A stretch of DNA of 64,000 bases from Dechloromonas sp. ZY10 (GCF_041378895.1 NZ_CP144212.1:1969501-2033500), one strand, 5' to 3'. Shown: positions 27,197 through 36,899, counted from the stretch's first letter. Translations and numbers: made by a program. Notes: generated from the sequence alone by a model not told the origin.

Positions 27197-30100
27197 ATGC
27201 CCCGCCTGCCCGCCCTTGTTCTCCTCTGCCTGTTGCCATTGTTTGCCGGGGCAGCCCCGGAAACCCCTGCCGGCAAGAGCAAGCCACGGGTCGAAGAAGT
27301 GCTGGCGGCGTTCGACAGCCAGCCGCTGGAACTGGAAAGAATCGCCAAAGCGCGGCAGGCGGCGCAGGCCGAGATTCCGGCCAACGGCGAACCGGCGCAG
27401 TTGGCGCGGCAATACTGGGCGCGGGCACGGGCCAATGGCGAACTCGGGCTGGTCGGCGCGCAGCTGGCCGATATGCGGCGAGTGATTGAATTTGGCGGCG
27501 GCGATGATCCGGGACGCGCCTGGCGCGAACTGGGACAAGCCGAATTGCTGGGCGGCGATCTGCTCAAGGCCATTGAAGCTCGGCGCCAGGCAATCAGCCT
27601 GACCCCGGCCAACCAGCGCGGCAGGCAACTTGGCGATCATGTGGCACTGGCCGACTATTACCGCCGCCTCGGGCAGTTTTCGGCCGCCCGGCAACAGGTC
27701 GAAGCCGCTGAAAAACTCCTGCCCATCCTGCGCAACGGCAAGGGCTGGGCCGATAACCAGTACGCCTGGCAAATGCAGCTGGAAGATGCCCGTGGCCGGG
27801 TCGAGTTCGCCGCCGGCCACTACCAGGAAGCCGAAGCACGCTTTCGCAAGGCGCTCGACTGGCTCGACCGCGAAGCCGAGCAAAATACCCTGCGCCAGGC
27901 CGACGGCAAAGCCGGCACGCCGGCCTATCGCCTCGACAACCGGCGCGACGGACTGGAAAACTGGCTGTCGCAAAGCCTGTGGAAACAGGGGCGCCTGCAC
28001 GAAGCCGAGGTACATGCCCGCAACGCCGCTTACAACAGCCTGCGCCGGGGGGGCGAAGACAGCCTGCAGGCCGCCACCAATACCCAGCAGTTGATCGGCA
28101 TCCTCTCCGAGCAGGATCGGCTGCCGGCAGCCCTGCAACTGCTCGAACGCACACAACGCACTTTCGACCGCCAGGGTTTGCCGCCGACCGCCTTTTTCGT
28201 CGCCCGCAACCAGCGGCTGCTGGGCAATACCTTGTCTGGACTGGGGCGCTGGCAGCAGGCTATCGAAGTGTTCGAAAAAAATCGCCAGGCACTGGCGGCA
28301 ACGCCTGAACTGCAGGAACCGCTGGCCGGCGCAACGCTCGGCTGGCTGCGGGCGCTGATCGGGGTCGGGCGCCTCAGCGATGCGGCGACCATGGGCGAAC
28401 AACTGCTCGCTGCGCATACCGCAAAGCTCGGCCCGAGCGCCTATGAAACCCAGGAGGTACGCGCTTATCTGGCCAGCGTGCTGGCCCGGCAAGGTCGTCG
28501 CGACGAGGCCTTGCCGCTGTTCCGCGAAGCCCTGGCAACCCTGCTGCCGGAAGCTGCACAGGCCGACCGCTCGACCCGTCGCTTCCGCCGCCTGGCCTAC
28601 CTGATCGAAAGCTACCTCGCCCTGCTTGCCGAGATTCGCCGCAGCGGCGGCGACCCGGCTCGCGACGCGACGCTGGTCAGCGAAGCTTTTCGCATTGCCG
28701 ACGCACTGCGCGGCCAAGCCGTGCAACAGGCAATGGCAGCCTCGGCCGCCCGCGCCGCTGCCGATACCCCGGCACTCGCCGCCCTGGTGCGCGAAGAACA
28801 GGACGCCCGCCACGAACGCGATGCGCTCAACGCCATCCTCGCCGACCTGATGTCGCGCCGGGCCGACCAAACCCCGACTGCGATCATCGGCGAGATGCGC
28901 GAACGGGTAAGCCGGCTCAATCAGCAGTGGCAGCAACTGGGCGAGCGGATTCGCCGCGAGTTTCCCGATTACGCCGAGTTGGTGACCCCGAAACCGGCGA
29001 CGCTGGCCAACATCCAGGCAACACTGCGGCCAGGCGAAGCCTTGCTGTCGCTCCTTGCCAGTGAAGAACAGACCTATCTGTGGGCGATACCGGCCCGCGG
29101 CCAGGTCGCCTTCGCGGCCGTACCGCTGCCGCGGGCAACACTGAACCGCGACGTTGCCCGCCTGCGCGCCGCGCTCGACCCGGGCGAGGTCGAACTGGAG
29201 AAGCTGCCCGCTTTCGATGGTGAAACCGCGCACCGCCTGTACACTCAATTGTTACAACCAGTCGCCGCCGGCTGGCAAGGTGCCGAGCATCTGATCGTTG
29301 CCGCTGGCGGCAGCCTCGGTCGCCTGCCGCTGAGCCTGCTGCTCAGCGCGCCGCCGCCGGCCGGCAAGCAGCCACCTGCCTTTGCCGAATACGCCGCCTG
29401 GCCCTGGCTGGTCAAACAAATGGCGATCAGCCAGTTGCCGGCAGCCAGTTCGCTGCCGGTACTGCGCGGGATGCGGCCGGGAGCGGCGCAGCGCCTGGCA
29501 CTGGCCGCCTTCGGCGACCCCGATTTTGGCGAAATTTCACGGTCGACCGCAAAAGGCCGGGCTTTTCGCTCGACGTTGCGCAGCCAGGGCGAAGCTGCCC
29601 CGCTCTCGGATTACAGCCGCATTCCACCGCTGCCCGACACCCGCGACGAAGTCCTGGCTCTGGCGCGCATGCTTGCCGCCGACCAGAGCCGCGACGTCTT
29701 CCTCGGCCGTGAGGCCAGCCGGCAGAAGGTGCAGCAAACCCCCTTGCACAACCGCCGGGTGATCGCCTTCGCGACCCACGGACTGCTTGCCGGTGAGTAC
29801 CCCGGCGTAGACCAGCCGGCGCTGGCGCTGGCCAATCCCGGTCACGGCGAACACGGTCTGCTGACCCTCGACGATATTCTCGGTCTCAAGCTCGACGCCG
29901 ACTGGGTGATCCTTTCCGCCTGCAACACCTCGGCCGGCGACGGTCAGGGCGGCGAAGCGGTTTCCGGACTCGGGCGCGGCTTTTTCTACGCTGGCGCGCG
30001 TTCGCTGCTGGTCACCCATTGGCCGGTCGAGACCGTCTCGGCCCGCGAACTGGTGGTCGGCATTTTCCGTGCCCTTGCCGCCCGCCCCGAACTGCCCCGC

Positions 30101-30229
30101 GCCAAGGCTCTGCAAGCCTCGATGCTGCAGGTGATGAGCCGGCATGGCAACGAAGGCGGTTTCCGTTTCTCCTACGCCCACCCGATGTTCTGGGCCCCCT
30201 ACGCCCTGGTCGGCGACGGCGGCCGCTAA
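27197..30229 (+). CDS. Exported TPR-CHAT caspase-like protein
   Basis: 1010 residues. An N-terminal signal peptide (LPALVLLCLLPLFAGAAPE) predicts export. Residues about 60-560 are helical repeats of TPR type. The C-terminal CHAT domain (about 690-1005) has the expected catalytic dyad: H861 in FATHGLLAGEYPG and C909 in VILSACNTSAGDG. CHAT proteins are caspase/separase-like proteases; the periplasmic location is inferred. A GGAGGAAG ribosome site and a gap of 27 bases suggest cotranscription with parE. A near-perfect copy of the iterated palindrome (29534-29549) is in the coding sequence. Confidence 0.88.
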   Translation: MPRLPALVLLCLLPLFAGAAPETPAGKSKPRVEEVLAAFDSQPLELERIAKARQAAQAEIPANGEPAQLARQYWARARANGELGLVGAQLADMRRVIEFGGGDDPGRAWRELGQAELLGGDLLKAIEARRQAISLTPANQRGRQLGDHVALADYYRRLGQFSAARQQVEAAEKLLPILRNGKGWADNQYAWQMQLEDARGRVEFAAGHYQEAEARFRKALDWLDREAEQNTLRQADGKAGTPAYRLDNRRDGLENWLSQSLWKQGRLHEAEVHARNAAYNSLRRGGEDSLQAATNTQQLIGILSEQDRLPAALQLLERTQRTFDRQGLPPTAFFVARNQRLLGNTLSGLGRWQQAIEVFEKNRQALAATPELQEPLAGATLGWLRALIGVGRLSDAATMGEQLLAAHTAKLGPSAYETQEVRAYLASVLARQGRRDEALPLFREALATLLPEAAQADRSTRRFRRLAYLIESYLALLAEIRRSGGDPARDATLVSEAFRIADALRGQAVQQAMAASAARAAADTPALAALVREEQDARHERDALNAILADLMSRRADQTPTAIIGEMRERVSRLNQQWQQLGERIRREFPDYAELVTPKPATLANIQATLRPGEALLSLLASEEQTYLWAIPARGQVAFAAVPLPRATLNRDVARLRAALDPGEVELEKLPAFDGETAHRLYTQLLQPVAAGWQGAEHLIVAAGGSLGRLPLSLLLSAPPPAGKQPPAFAEYAAWPWLVKQMAISQLPAASSLPVLRGMRPGAAQRLALAAFGDPDFGEISRSTAKGRAFRSTLRSQGEAAPLSDYSRIPPLPDTRDEVLALARMLAADQSRDVFLGREASRQKVQQTPLHNRRVIAFATHGLLAGEYPGVDQPALALANPGHGEHGLLTLDDILGLKLDADWVILSACNTSAGDGQGGEAVSGLGRGFFYAGARSLLVTHWPVETVSARELVVGIFRALAARPELPRAKALQASMLQVMSRHGNEGGFRFSYAHPMFWAPYALVGDGGR

Positions 30230-30244
30230 CCCGAAGACAAGCCG

Positions 30245-30523
30245 ATGAACAAGGAAAAGATTCTCGCCGCACAAAAAATCATGGTTCCCCTGACCCTGCT
30301 GGTCCACCTCTGGGTGGTGGTACACGGTCATGCTGCCGACGGCGCACTGTGGGGCACGCTGTACTTCGTGCTCTTCGTCTATGCCGAACTGTATTGGGCC
30401 TGGCGCAGCTTCAACGAAAGCGGATTCAGCCCCTTCTTCGTCTGCAGTGCCTTGGCCGGGCTGTGGTGGCTGTTCCTGTTCGCGGTGCGCTACCGCGACC
30501 GCCGCGCCGGCAAGGCTGACTGA
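30245..30523 (+). CDS. Small hypothetical membrane protein
   Basis: 92 residues with about three hydrophobic helices (IMVPLTLLVHLWVVVHGH, LYFVLFVYAELYWAW, SALAGLWWLFLFAVRY) and a basic C-terminus. I do not recognise the family. It begins 15 bases after the CHAT gene, so it is probably in the same operon and may be a membrane partner. Confidence 0.68.
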   Translation: MNKEKILAAQKIMVPLTLLVHLWVVVHGHAADGALWGTLYFVLFVYAELYWAWRSFNESGFSPFFVCSALAGLWWLFLFAVRYRDRRAGKAD

Positions 30524-30582
30524 AGAACGACCGCCAACCGCCGGTCAGGGCTGAGGTTCAAGCCCCGATCACCGGGCCACCC

Positions 30583-30594
30583 ACGGTCGACCGT
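30583..30594. repeat. Iterated palindrome, copy 3 (12-mer, intergenic)
   Basis: Perfect ACGGTCGACCGT between two convergent genes (92-aa membrane protein and methyltransferase). Confidence 0.85.
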
Positions 30595-30614
30595 AGCCGA
30601 TGGCCTTTTTGCGG

Positions 30615-31847
30615 CTAAGCCAGGCGCGCCGATAGCAGCAAATTGCGCGGCGTCAGTTCGCGGGCACAGAAAACGCCGAGGCGCACCGCGTAGCCGCGCT
30701 CCTCAAGATGTACGGCGAGGTCAAGCGCGAGCCAGATTTCGAGTGCCCGGCGGAAAGCGTGGCGGACCACCGAATAGCGCATCAACTCATCGCGCCGCCG
30801 CCAGCCGGCACGTTCGCACTCGGCCAGCACGGCGGCGGAAGGCAGCGGCAAGCCCTCGCGCGGGCACAGGTAGCCCATGCACTCGGCGAAGGAAGCGCGC
30901 AGCCAGGCATCAGGCACCGGCTTGAAATTCCGGTAGTCGCCGGCGCCGCCCTGCGCGCAATCGTACAGCCGGCGGTAATGGTCAAAACCCAGCTTCCAGG
31001 CCAGGGCCTGGTCGCGCAGCCGGGTTTCGCGGGCCCCGGCGGTCACTGTCTCGGTCACCGCCAGGCGGGTGTCGTCGCGGCTCAGGCGCAAGGCCAGCGG
31101 CGCGGCCAGCGGCTGGTAATGCGTCTCCACCCCCCGGTAATAACAGCAGGGCGCGACATCAAGGGCGCCAACGCCGCAGCGGGCACCCTCGCGGATCAGC
31201 CGGCGATGCAGTTCGCCGCAGGCGTGCAGCGCCACTGCATGCTCGCCGCGACGCGGCCAGTCGCTGACCGCCAGCGCATCGGCGTGCACGAAATCCTGCC
31301 CGGCCCGCGCCCGCGTCGCCAGCGCGGCGCCGGCGGCGCATAGCCCGGCGTCGAAGTCGAGGCTGTGCACCGGCACCTGCCAGGAGAGTGCCAACAGCCG
31401 TCCGAGGTGGCCCTTGCCGCCGCACCAGTCGAGCACCGGGCGCTGCGCCTCCGCCGCTGCCAGGCCGCTGCGGGCGGCGTTGGCGGCGGCGGCAAAGGCC
31501 TCGATCTGCGCCTTTTTGCGGCCGGGGATTTCCCAATCCCAGAAACTGTTGGCCGGCGGTTGTGCCGGCTGCGCCGGCAAGTCGGACAAGGCGGTCAGCG
31601 CCAGCAGTTCGCCGACCTCGGGCAGATGCGTTGCGAGCAGGCGCAAGGCGGCGGCACCATCGTCGTTGAGCCGGGTCACCTCGGTCTCGGAGAGCGCCAG
31701 GACTTGCGCGGCCAGCGCCGGCCAGGCCTGCGTCCACGCCGGTTGCAATTCGCGGAAAGGCTGCGGTTGCCAGAGTTCGCGCCAGGCATGCAGCTGTGTA
31801 TCCAGACAGCGCCGCCGCTCGGCCGCGCCCCACTCGTTGCCGGCCAT
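30615..31847 (-). CDS. Methyltransferase-domain protein (PF13679-like)
   Basis: 410 residues. A Rossmann SAM-binding motif is recognisable at VLDWCGGKGHLGRLLAL (about 155), with VHSLDFDAGLC and a later ALHACGELHRRLI; this set matches the Methyltransf_32 family. The conserved GALDVAPCCYYRG segment contains a CC pair characteristic of it. Substrate unknown. Its ATG overlaps the stop of the upstream lipoprotein gene. Confidence 0.78.
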   Translation of the reverse strand: MAGNEWGAAERRRCLDTQLHAWRELWQPQPFRELQPAWTQAWPALAAQVLALSETEVTRLNDDGAAALRLLATHLPEVGELLALTALSDLPAQPAQPPANSFWDWEIPGRKKAQIEAFAAAANAARSGLAAAEAQRPVLDWCGGKGHLGRLLALSWQVPVHSLDFDAGLCAAGAALATRARAGQDFVHADALAVSDWPRRGEHAVALHACGELHRRLIREGARCGVGALDVAPCCYYRGVETHYQPLAAPLALRLSRDDTRLAVTETVTAGARETRLRDQALAWKLGFDHYRRLYDCAQGGAGDYRNFKPVPDAWLRASFAECMGYLCPREGLPLPSAAVLAECERAGWRRRDELMRYSVVRHAFRRALEIWLALDLAVHLEERGYAVRLGVFCARELTPRNLLLSARLA

Positions 31848-34045
31848 CAGCGGGCGGCCCGCCGTTCGCGCCGACGATAGCCGAGCCAGGCCGGAACAAT
31901 CGCCGCCAGCAGCAGGGCGAAGCCGGCCAGCAGCGGCCAGAGCACCGGCAGGTTCCAGTCGCGCCGCGCCTGCTCACGGTCGACCACGTCGATCCGCTGA
32001 TATTTGAGGATGTTGTTGCCGACATCGCTGGGTTTGCGGTTCTTCAGCCAGCGGTGGCCCAAGGTGTAACTCTTGGGGTGGAAGCCGAAGACCCACGGCG
32101 CGTCGTGCTGCAATTGCCGGTTCATGCGGCGGATGATGCCCAGCCGCTCGGGGGTGTTGTCCATGTGCTTCATTTCGGCAAACAGCCGGTCGAACTCGGG
32201 ACTGGCGTAGTTGGCGGTATTTTCGCCGCCGGTGGCGACTTTGCTTTCCTTGCCGTCGAGCAGGAAGAAGAAATTCTCCGGGTCCGGGTAGTCGGCGTTC
32301 CAGCCCAGGTAGTAGAGTTGGACGTTACCCTTCTTCAGCTTGTCCTGGAAACGGTTGAAGTCGGTCGGACGGACCACCAGTTGCACGTCGATCTTCTGCA
32401 ACTGGCGGACCAGCCAGTCGAGCCGCGACTTTTCGCCGGCACCGCCGCCGGTGGTATCAAGGTAAAGCACCAGCGGCTCGCCGCTTTTGGCGTGGCGGCC
32501 GTTCGGATAGCCGGCCTCGGCGAGCAGGCGCCTGGCGACCTCGACCGGCTTGCGCCTGGGTTTTCCCTCGACCCAGTCATAAACGTAGGGATTGATCCCG
32601 GCCTGACCGTCCTCGAAACCGAAGATGCCCGGTGGCAGTGGCCCTTGTGCCGGAATGCCGCGACCGTTGGCAAAGATCGAGATGAATTCCTCCTGGTCAA
32701 TCGCAATTGCCACTGCCTGGCGCAGCTTGGCTTGCGTCTCGGCCAACCCGCCGACCACCGGGTCGAGCAGATTGAAGCCGAGGTAAAAGGTCGAGGCCTT
32801 GACCGAGGTCAGCAGGCGGATGCCCTTGGCCGCCATTTCGTCGCTGAGGCCGACGTCGCCGTCGATGCCAATGCGCACCGCCTGATCAAAGCTGTCTGAC
32901 GAAATCCCGGAAGCGTCGTAATAGCCTTGCAGGAACTTGTTCCAATAGGGAATCGACTCCTTTTCGCGGGTAAACACCGCCGCGTCGAGCAGCGGCAGCG
33001 GCTGGCCACAGTCGGCGAGCAAACCGGCCGCACGGTCGCCGGCCTCGCCCTCGCAGGGATAGGTTTCGCCGTGGAAATTGGGGTTGCGGCTGAGCACCAT
33101 GCGCCGGTTGGGGTCGTTCTCGGTGAGCATGAACGGGCCGGTGCCGACCGGCCACCAGTCGAGCGTCAGGTTTTTCTCGGCCATGCCCGGCTGGGCATAG
33201 AAACGGTCCACCTCACGTGGCACCGGGGCAAAAAAGGGCATTGCCAGCCAGTAGAGGAATTGCGGATATTTGCCCTGGATACGGATGCGCCAGGTGTAGC
33301 GGTCGATCTTCTCAACGCCGCTGAGCGGGAAGGCGTCGAGGTCCAGCCAGTCGTCGGCGGTGGCCAGCTTGCCAGCTTGCTTGCCCGCCTGTTTACTCGC
33401 TTCACCCAGCGCGTCGCCCAGGGCTTTGAGACCAACGATCTTGTCGGCCATCATCCCGTAGATCGGCGAATGCAGGCGCGGATGCGCCAGCCGCTTGAGC
33501 TGGTAGATGTAGTCGTCGGCGACCAGTTCGCGGCTGTCCTGCTGCGGGAAGTCGGCCGGCGACTGGCGCCCGGCGGCGGCATTTTTGCCCAGATATAGCG
33601 GTTGACCGTGACTATCGCGGGCAAAGGCCGGATGCGGCTGGTAGCGGATGCCGGGCCGTAACTGCAACTCGTACACGCTTTCGGCAATCTGCCCGGCGGC
33701 GGCCGTGGCCGGCAATTCGCGGCCAGCAGCATCGAAGAAACGCGGTTGCGGCACCCGGGTCAAGGTCGCCGGAATCAGTTCGTAAGGCCGCTTGAGGTAG
33801 TGATATTGCAGCGGCGGCTCGTAGATCTGGCCGGTGAAAGTCGCCTCGTCCTCGGTGTAGGACTGCGCCGGGTCGAGGTGCTTGGGCCGCTCGCTGAAGG
33901 CGGTGTACAGCACCTGCCGCCCGGCCGGCTGCGCGCCACCGGCCGGTGGATAGGGGTCGTTCCACGGCGGGCTGCAGGCCGCCAGCAGCCCGGTCAGCAC
34001 GCCGCCCACCGTGCGCCACAACCATGCCCGCAGCCGCTGGTTCAT
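31847..34045 (-). CDS. Lipoprotein ABC substrate-binding protein (SBP_bac_5) with C-terminal membrane anchor
   Basis: 732 residues from ATG 34045 (MNQRLRAWLW); the frame begins 16 codons earlier. A lipobox LLAAC near residue 24 suggests lipidation. The body is an extracellular family 5 solute-binding domain (peptide/oligopeptide type; YTEDEATFTGQIYEPPLQYHYL near the start). The protein is longer than usual and ends with a hydrophobic helix (LWPLLAGFALLLAAIVPAWLGY) and basic tail. No permease or ATPase gene is adjacent, so it may be an orphan. Confidence 0.85.
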   Translation of the reverse strand: MNQRLRAWLWRTVGGVLTGLLAACSPPWNDPYPPAGGAQPAGRQVLYTAFSERPKHLDPAQSYTEDEATFTGQIYEPPLQYHYLKRPYELIPATLTRVPQPRFFDAAGRELPATAAAGQIAESVYELQLRPGIRYQPHPAFARDSHGQPLYLGKNAAAGRQSPADFPQQDSRELVADDYIYQLKRLAHPRLHSPIYGMMADKIVGLKALGDALGEASKQAGKQAGKLATADDWLDLDAFPLSGVEKIDRYTWRIRIQGKYPQFLYWLAMPFFAPVPREVDRFYAQPGMAEKNLTLDWWPVGTGPFMLTENDPNRRMVLSRNPNFHGETYPCEGEAGDRAAGLLADCGQPLPLLDAAVFTREKESIPYWNKFLQGYYDASGISSDSFDQAVRIGIDGDVGLSDEMAAKGIRLLTSVKASTFYLGFNLLDPVVGGLAETQAKLRQAVAIAIDQEEFISIFANGRGIPAQGPLPPGIFGFEDGQAGINPYVYDWVEGKPRRKPVEVARRLLAEAGYPNGRHAKSGEPLVLYLDTTGGGAGEKSRLDWLVRQLQKIDVQLVVRPTDFNRFQDKLKKGNVQLYYLGWNADYPDPENFFFLLDGKESKVATGGENTANYASPEFDRLFAEMKHMDNTPERLGIIRRMNRQLQHDAPWVFGFHPKSYTLGHRWLKNRKPSDVGNNILKYQRIDVVDREQARRDWNLPVLWPLLAGFALLLAAIVPAWLGYRRRERRAAR

Positions 34046-34059
34046 GCTGCCCTCGCCGC

Positions 34060-34917
34060 TCAGACCACGACCAGCGTCTGCCGGCCGTACCATTCCTCGC
34101 CCGGTTCGACCGTCACCGGATTATCGGCGGCGGCAGCTTCGACGCAGAGGAAGCGGCGCCAGCCGTCGAGCGGCAGGTCGTCGATCTGATTGCAGCGATC
34201 GACCCAGGGATTCCAGATCACGGTATCGGGGAAATCGCGCTGATGGATGCCCAGGCTGTAGTTCCCGGCTTGCAGCAGGAAAGGCCGGCCGACATTGCGG
34301 TAGACCCGGTCAACCTCGCTCTCGACCACCAGCTGGGTGCCGCTTTCGCGCACTTCGCGGTCACCGAGCACGGCATCGCGGTAGGTATAGCCATGCACAC
34401 CTTCAAGCGCCGCATCCTCGACCTGAGTCAGACGCAGGTAGCTGTGCAAGGCGCCGGTGAAGCTGAATGCTTCCTCGCCCTCGTTCACCACGCACAGTTC
34501 AAGGTCGATCCGGTCGGCTTCGAGCATCACCGTCAGTTCAAGGCGGAAAAAGTGCGGCCACAGCGCCCGGGTCAGTTCGTCGTCGCTGATTTCCAGCGTC
34601 GCCAGCGCGTAATCGTCCCCCGTGCGGCGGGCGCTCACGGTCCACTCGCGGGTGCGGACAAAACCATGCTTGGGCAGATCACCCAACTGGGCGAACTGCG
34701 GGAAGCAGACCGGCACGCCGCCACGGATCGGCTGGCTGCCGTCGAACACCGCCCGCTCGGAGAGGTAGAGCCGCTCGCGGCCGTCGGGCGTGATCCACGA
34801 CAGCAGTTGCCCGCCGAACAGCGCAATCGTCGCGCTGGCACCGTTGGGCGCGGCCAGACGCAGGGCCGGCTGGCCGTTGAATTCGATATCTTCAATCGTG
34901 TAAGTCTTGGGGGACAT
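34060..34917 (-). CDS. yeaD: D-hexose-6-phosphate mutarotase (YeaD family)
   Basis: 285 residues with an aldose 1-epimerase fold: LFGGQLLSWITPDGRERLYLS, IRGGVPVCFPQFAQLG and KHGFVRTREW. The enzyme interconverts anomers of glucose-6-phosphate-type sugars. Ribosome site AAGGAAA. It overlaps the DUF3301 gene by 26 bases and lies 14 bases before the lipoprotein start. Confidence 0.9.
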   Translation of the reverse strand: MSPKTYTIEDIEFNGQPALRLAAPNGASATIALFGGQLLSWITPDGRERLYLSERAVFDGSQPIRGGVPVCFPQFAQLGDLPKHGFVRTREWTVSARRTGDDYALATLEISDDELTRALWPHFFRLELTVMLEADRIDLELCVVNEGEEAFSFTGALHSYLRLTQVEDAALEGVHGYTYRDAVLGDREVRESGTQLVVESEVDRVYRNVGRPFLLQAGNYSLGIHQRDFPDTVIWNPWVDRCNQIDDLPLDGWRRFLCVEAAAADNPVTVEPGEEWYGRQTLVVV

Positions 34918-35371
34918 GGGTTTCCTTGTTTTTTTCTCCGGCCGGCGCAGGCGCGGCCACCGTCGGACGCAACTGAATGATGCGGGCCGTCGGCTGCGGA
35001 GTGGGGTTCGGGGTCGCTGCGGGAAAAGCCTGCGAACGATCGGAAATTTCTCGCTCAGTCGGTCGCGAAGCGTGGCGGATGCTCAGCCACTCGACGCTTT
35101 GCCCGAGCAGGGTGATGCTGCCGCGACTGCGCTCAAAGCCGCTCTCAGAGTATTCAAAGGCGTAAATCCGGCGCAGCCGCAACCGGCCTTCGTCATCGCG
35201 CGCCAGGCGCACGCCGCGTCCGGCAACGCTCTCGTCGAGGAATTGCCAGCCTTCGGCGGCGCAGGCTTCGCGCGCAGCAAGCACTCCGGCCTCGCGCGCC
35301 TTCAGCGTGTCGAGCCAGAACCAGAGGCCGGCCAGGGCCAGCAGGAGCAAAAAGCTTTCTTCTATCGGCAT
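34892..35371 (-). CDS. DUF3301 family protein
   Basis: 159 residues from ATG 35371 (MPIEESFLLLLALAGLWFWLD); the frame starts eight codons upstream, overlapping the rlmJ start. A single N-terminal membrane helix is followed by a small soluble domain (LDESVAGRGVRLARDDEGRLRLRRIYAFEYSESG) typical of DUF3301 and a proline-rich tail. It is divergent from rlmJ with only 22 bases between start codons. Function unknown. Confidence 0.8.
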   Translation of the reverse strand: MPIEESFLLLLALAGLWFWLDTLKAREAGVLAAREACAAEGWQFLDESVAGRGVRLARDDEGRLRLRRIYAFEYSESGFERSRGSITLLGQSVEWLSIRHASRPTEREISDRSQAFPAATPNPTPQPTARIIQLRPTVAAPAPAGEKNKETHVPQDLHD

Positions 35372-35393
35372 GGCGGCGAAGTATACTGCGCCC

Positions 35394-36239
35394 ATGCTTA
35401 GTTATCGCCATGCCTTTCACGCCGGCAACCACGCCGACGTGCTCAAACACCTGATCCTGGTCGACATTGCCCATTACCTCGGGCAAAAATCGGCCCCCTT
35501 CTGGATCATCGACACCCACGCCGGCGCCGGTCGTTACGCGCTTGACTCGGCCCACGCCAGCAAGCTTGCCGAGTACAGCGACGGCATCGGCCGTCTGTGG
35601 CAAACGCCAGACCTGCCGGAAATCGTCGCCGACTACGTCGAACTGGTCCGTAGCCTCAACCCGGACGGAAAATTGCGCCACTACCCAGGCTCACCCTGGC
35701 TGGCCAAGCAGTTGCTGCGCGATGGCGACCGCCTGCGCCTGTTCGAGATGCACAGCACCGACCAGCGCCTGCTCAAGGAATGTTTTCAGGGCGCCGGGCG
35801 CCAGGTCGCGATCACCGAAGGCGATGGTTTTGCCGGACTCAAGGCGCTGTTGCCGCCGCCACCGCGCCGGGCGCTGGTACTGATCGACCCATCCTACGAA
35901 ACCAAGGCCGACTACGCCGCCGTGATCAAGGGCCTGCAGGAAGCACTCAAGCGTTTTCCGACCGGCACCTACGCGCTGTGGTATCCGACCCTGGCCAAGC
36001 GCGAGGCCTTCGAACTGCCCGACCGACTCAAGAACCTCGGCGCCAAAAGCTGGCTGCATGCCGTGCTGCAGGTCAAGGCCCCGGCCAAAGACGGCTTCGG
36101 CATGCACGGCAGCGGCATGTTCGTGATCAATCCGCCGTGGACGCTGGAACAGAAGCTGCATGCGGCACTGCCGCAGCTGACCGAGTTGCTCGCCCAGGAC
36201 GCCGGCGCAAAATACCTGATCGAAAGCCAGGAAGGCTGA
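35394..36239 (+). CDS. rlmJ: 23S rRNA (adenine2030-N6)-methyltransferase
   Basis: 281 residues from ATG 35394 (MLSYRHAFHAGNHADVLKH), the exact family start; an upstream in-frame ATG (35307) is antisense to DUF3301. The start motif, DTHAGAGRY and the catalytic motif DPSYE (DPPY in most homologues) are present, as is IKGLQEALKRFPTGTYALWYP. It methylates A2030 of 23S rRNA. Confidence 0.94.
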   Translation: MLSYRHAFHAGNHADVLKHLILVDIAHYLGQKSAPFWIIDTHAGAGRYALDSAHASKLAEYSDGIGRLWQTPDLPEIVADYVELVRSLNPDGKLRHYPGSPWLAKQLLRDGDRLRLFEMHSTDQRLLKECFQGAGRQVAITEGDGFAGLKALLPPPPRRALVLIDPSYETKADYAAVIKGLQEALKRFPTGTYALWYPTLAKREAFELPDRLKNLGAKSWLHAVLQVKAPAKDGFGMHGSGMFVINPPWTLEQKLHAALPQLTELLAQDAGAKYLIESQEG

Positions 36240-36245
36240 AAAACT

Positions 36246-36275
36246 CCGGTTTCCACGGTCGACCGTGGAAACCGG
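36246..36275. repeat. Iterated palindrome, copy 4 (30-bp perfect palindrome)
   Basis: The core ACGGTCGACCGT is extended on both sides to CCGGTTTCC...GGAAACCGG without a mismatch (30 bp). It lies between rlmJ and the DUF3429 gene, six bases after the rlmJ stop. It has no T run after it, so it is not a standard terminator. Confidence 0.9.
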
Positions 36276-36371
36276 CCAAAACCGTGCGCGGCCGGCTCGT
36301 GCCGCGCCATGCCCGGCACGAACGATTCCCGGCAAGCGCAGTCCTATGGCAAACCTGCCGAGGAGTCTGCC

Positions 36372-36899
36372 ATGCGCCCGCCACCTGCCTCCACACCCGC
36401 CGCCGCACTATGGCTGGGCATTGGCGGTCTCCTGCCCTTTGTGCTGCTTGCAGCCTGGCGCATCCACGACCCGCAGGGACCGGGCATCGTGCATATCGCA
36501 CTGGTCGCCTACGGCGCGGTGATCCTGACCTTCGTCGGCGCCCTGCACTGGGGCTTTGCCATGCTGCTACCCCACGCCAGCCGTCGGGAACAATGGCTGC
36601 TGATGGGCTGGAGCACGATTCCGGCACTGGCGGCCTGGTCGGCAATGATCGTTCCGGCCAATGTCGACCTTGGGCTGCTGATTGCCGTGTTCTGGCTGCA
36701 CTACGCCTTTGACATGACACTCGCCCGGCGCCGCCACCTGCCGGCCTGGTATCTGCCGCTACGAACCCTGCTGACCCTGGGCGCCACCTTGTCGCTGCTG
36801 GCGGTACTGGTGTTCGCCAGCGTTCCCGGCCCGTCGCGGCTGCTCCCCAACGGGATGACGATTCCCCACCCGCTGCCGCCGCGGATGCAGCAGTTCTGA
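36372..36899 (+). CDS. DUF3429 membrane protein
   Basis: 175 residues from ATG 36372 with a GAGGAG site upstream; the frame is open 21 codons further. Five or six hydrophobic helices and the segment ALHWGFAML-x-PHASRREQWLLMGWSTIPALAAW are typical of DUF3429. Function unknown. It follows a 30-bp palindrome. Confidence 0.78.
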   Translation: MRPPPASTPAAALWLGIGGLLPFVLLAAWRIHDPQGPGIVHIALVAYGAVILTFVGALHWGFAMLLPHASRREQWLLMGWSTIPALAAWSAMIVPANVDLGLLIAVFWLHYAFDMTLARRRHLPAWYLPLRTLLTLGATLSLLAVLVFASVPGPSRLLPNGMTIPHPLPPRMQQF

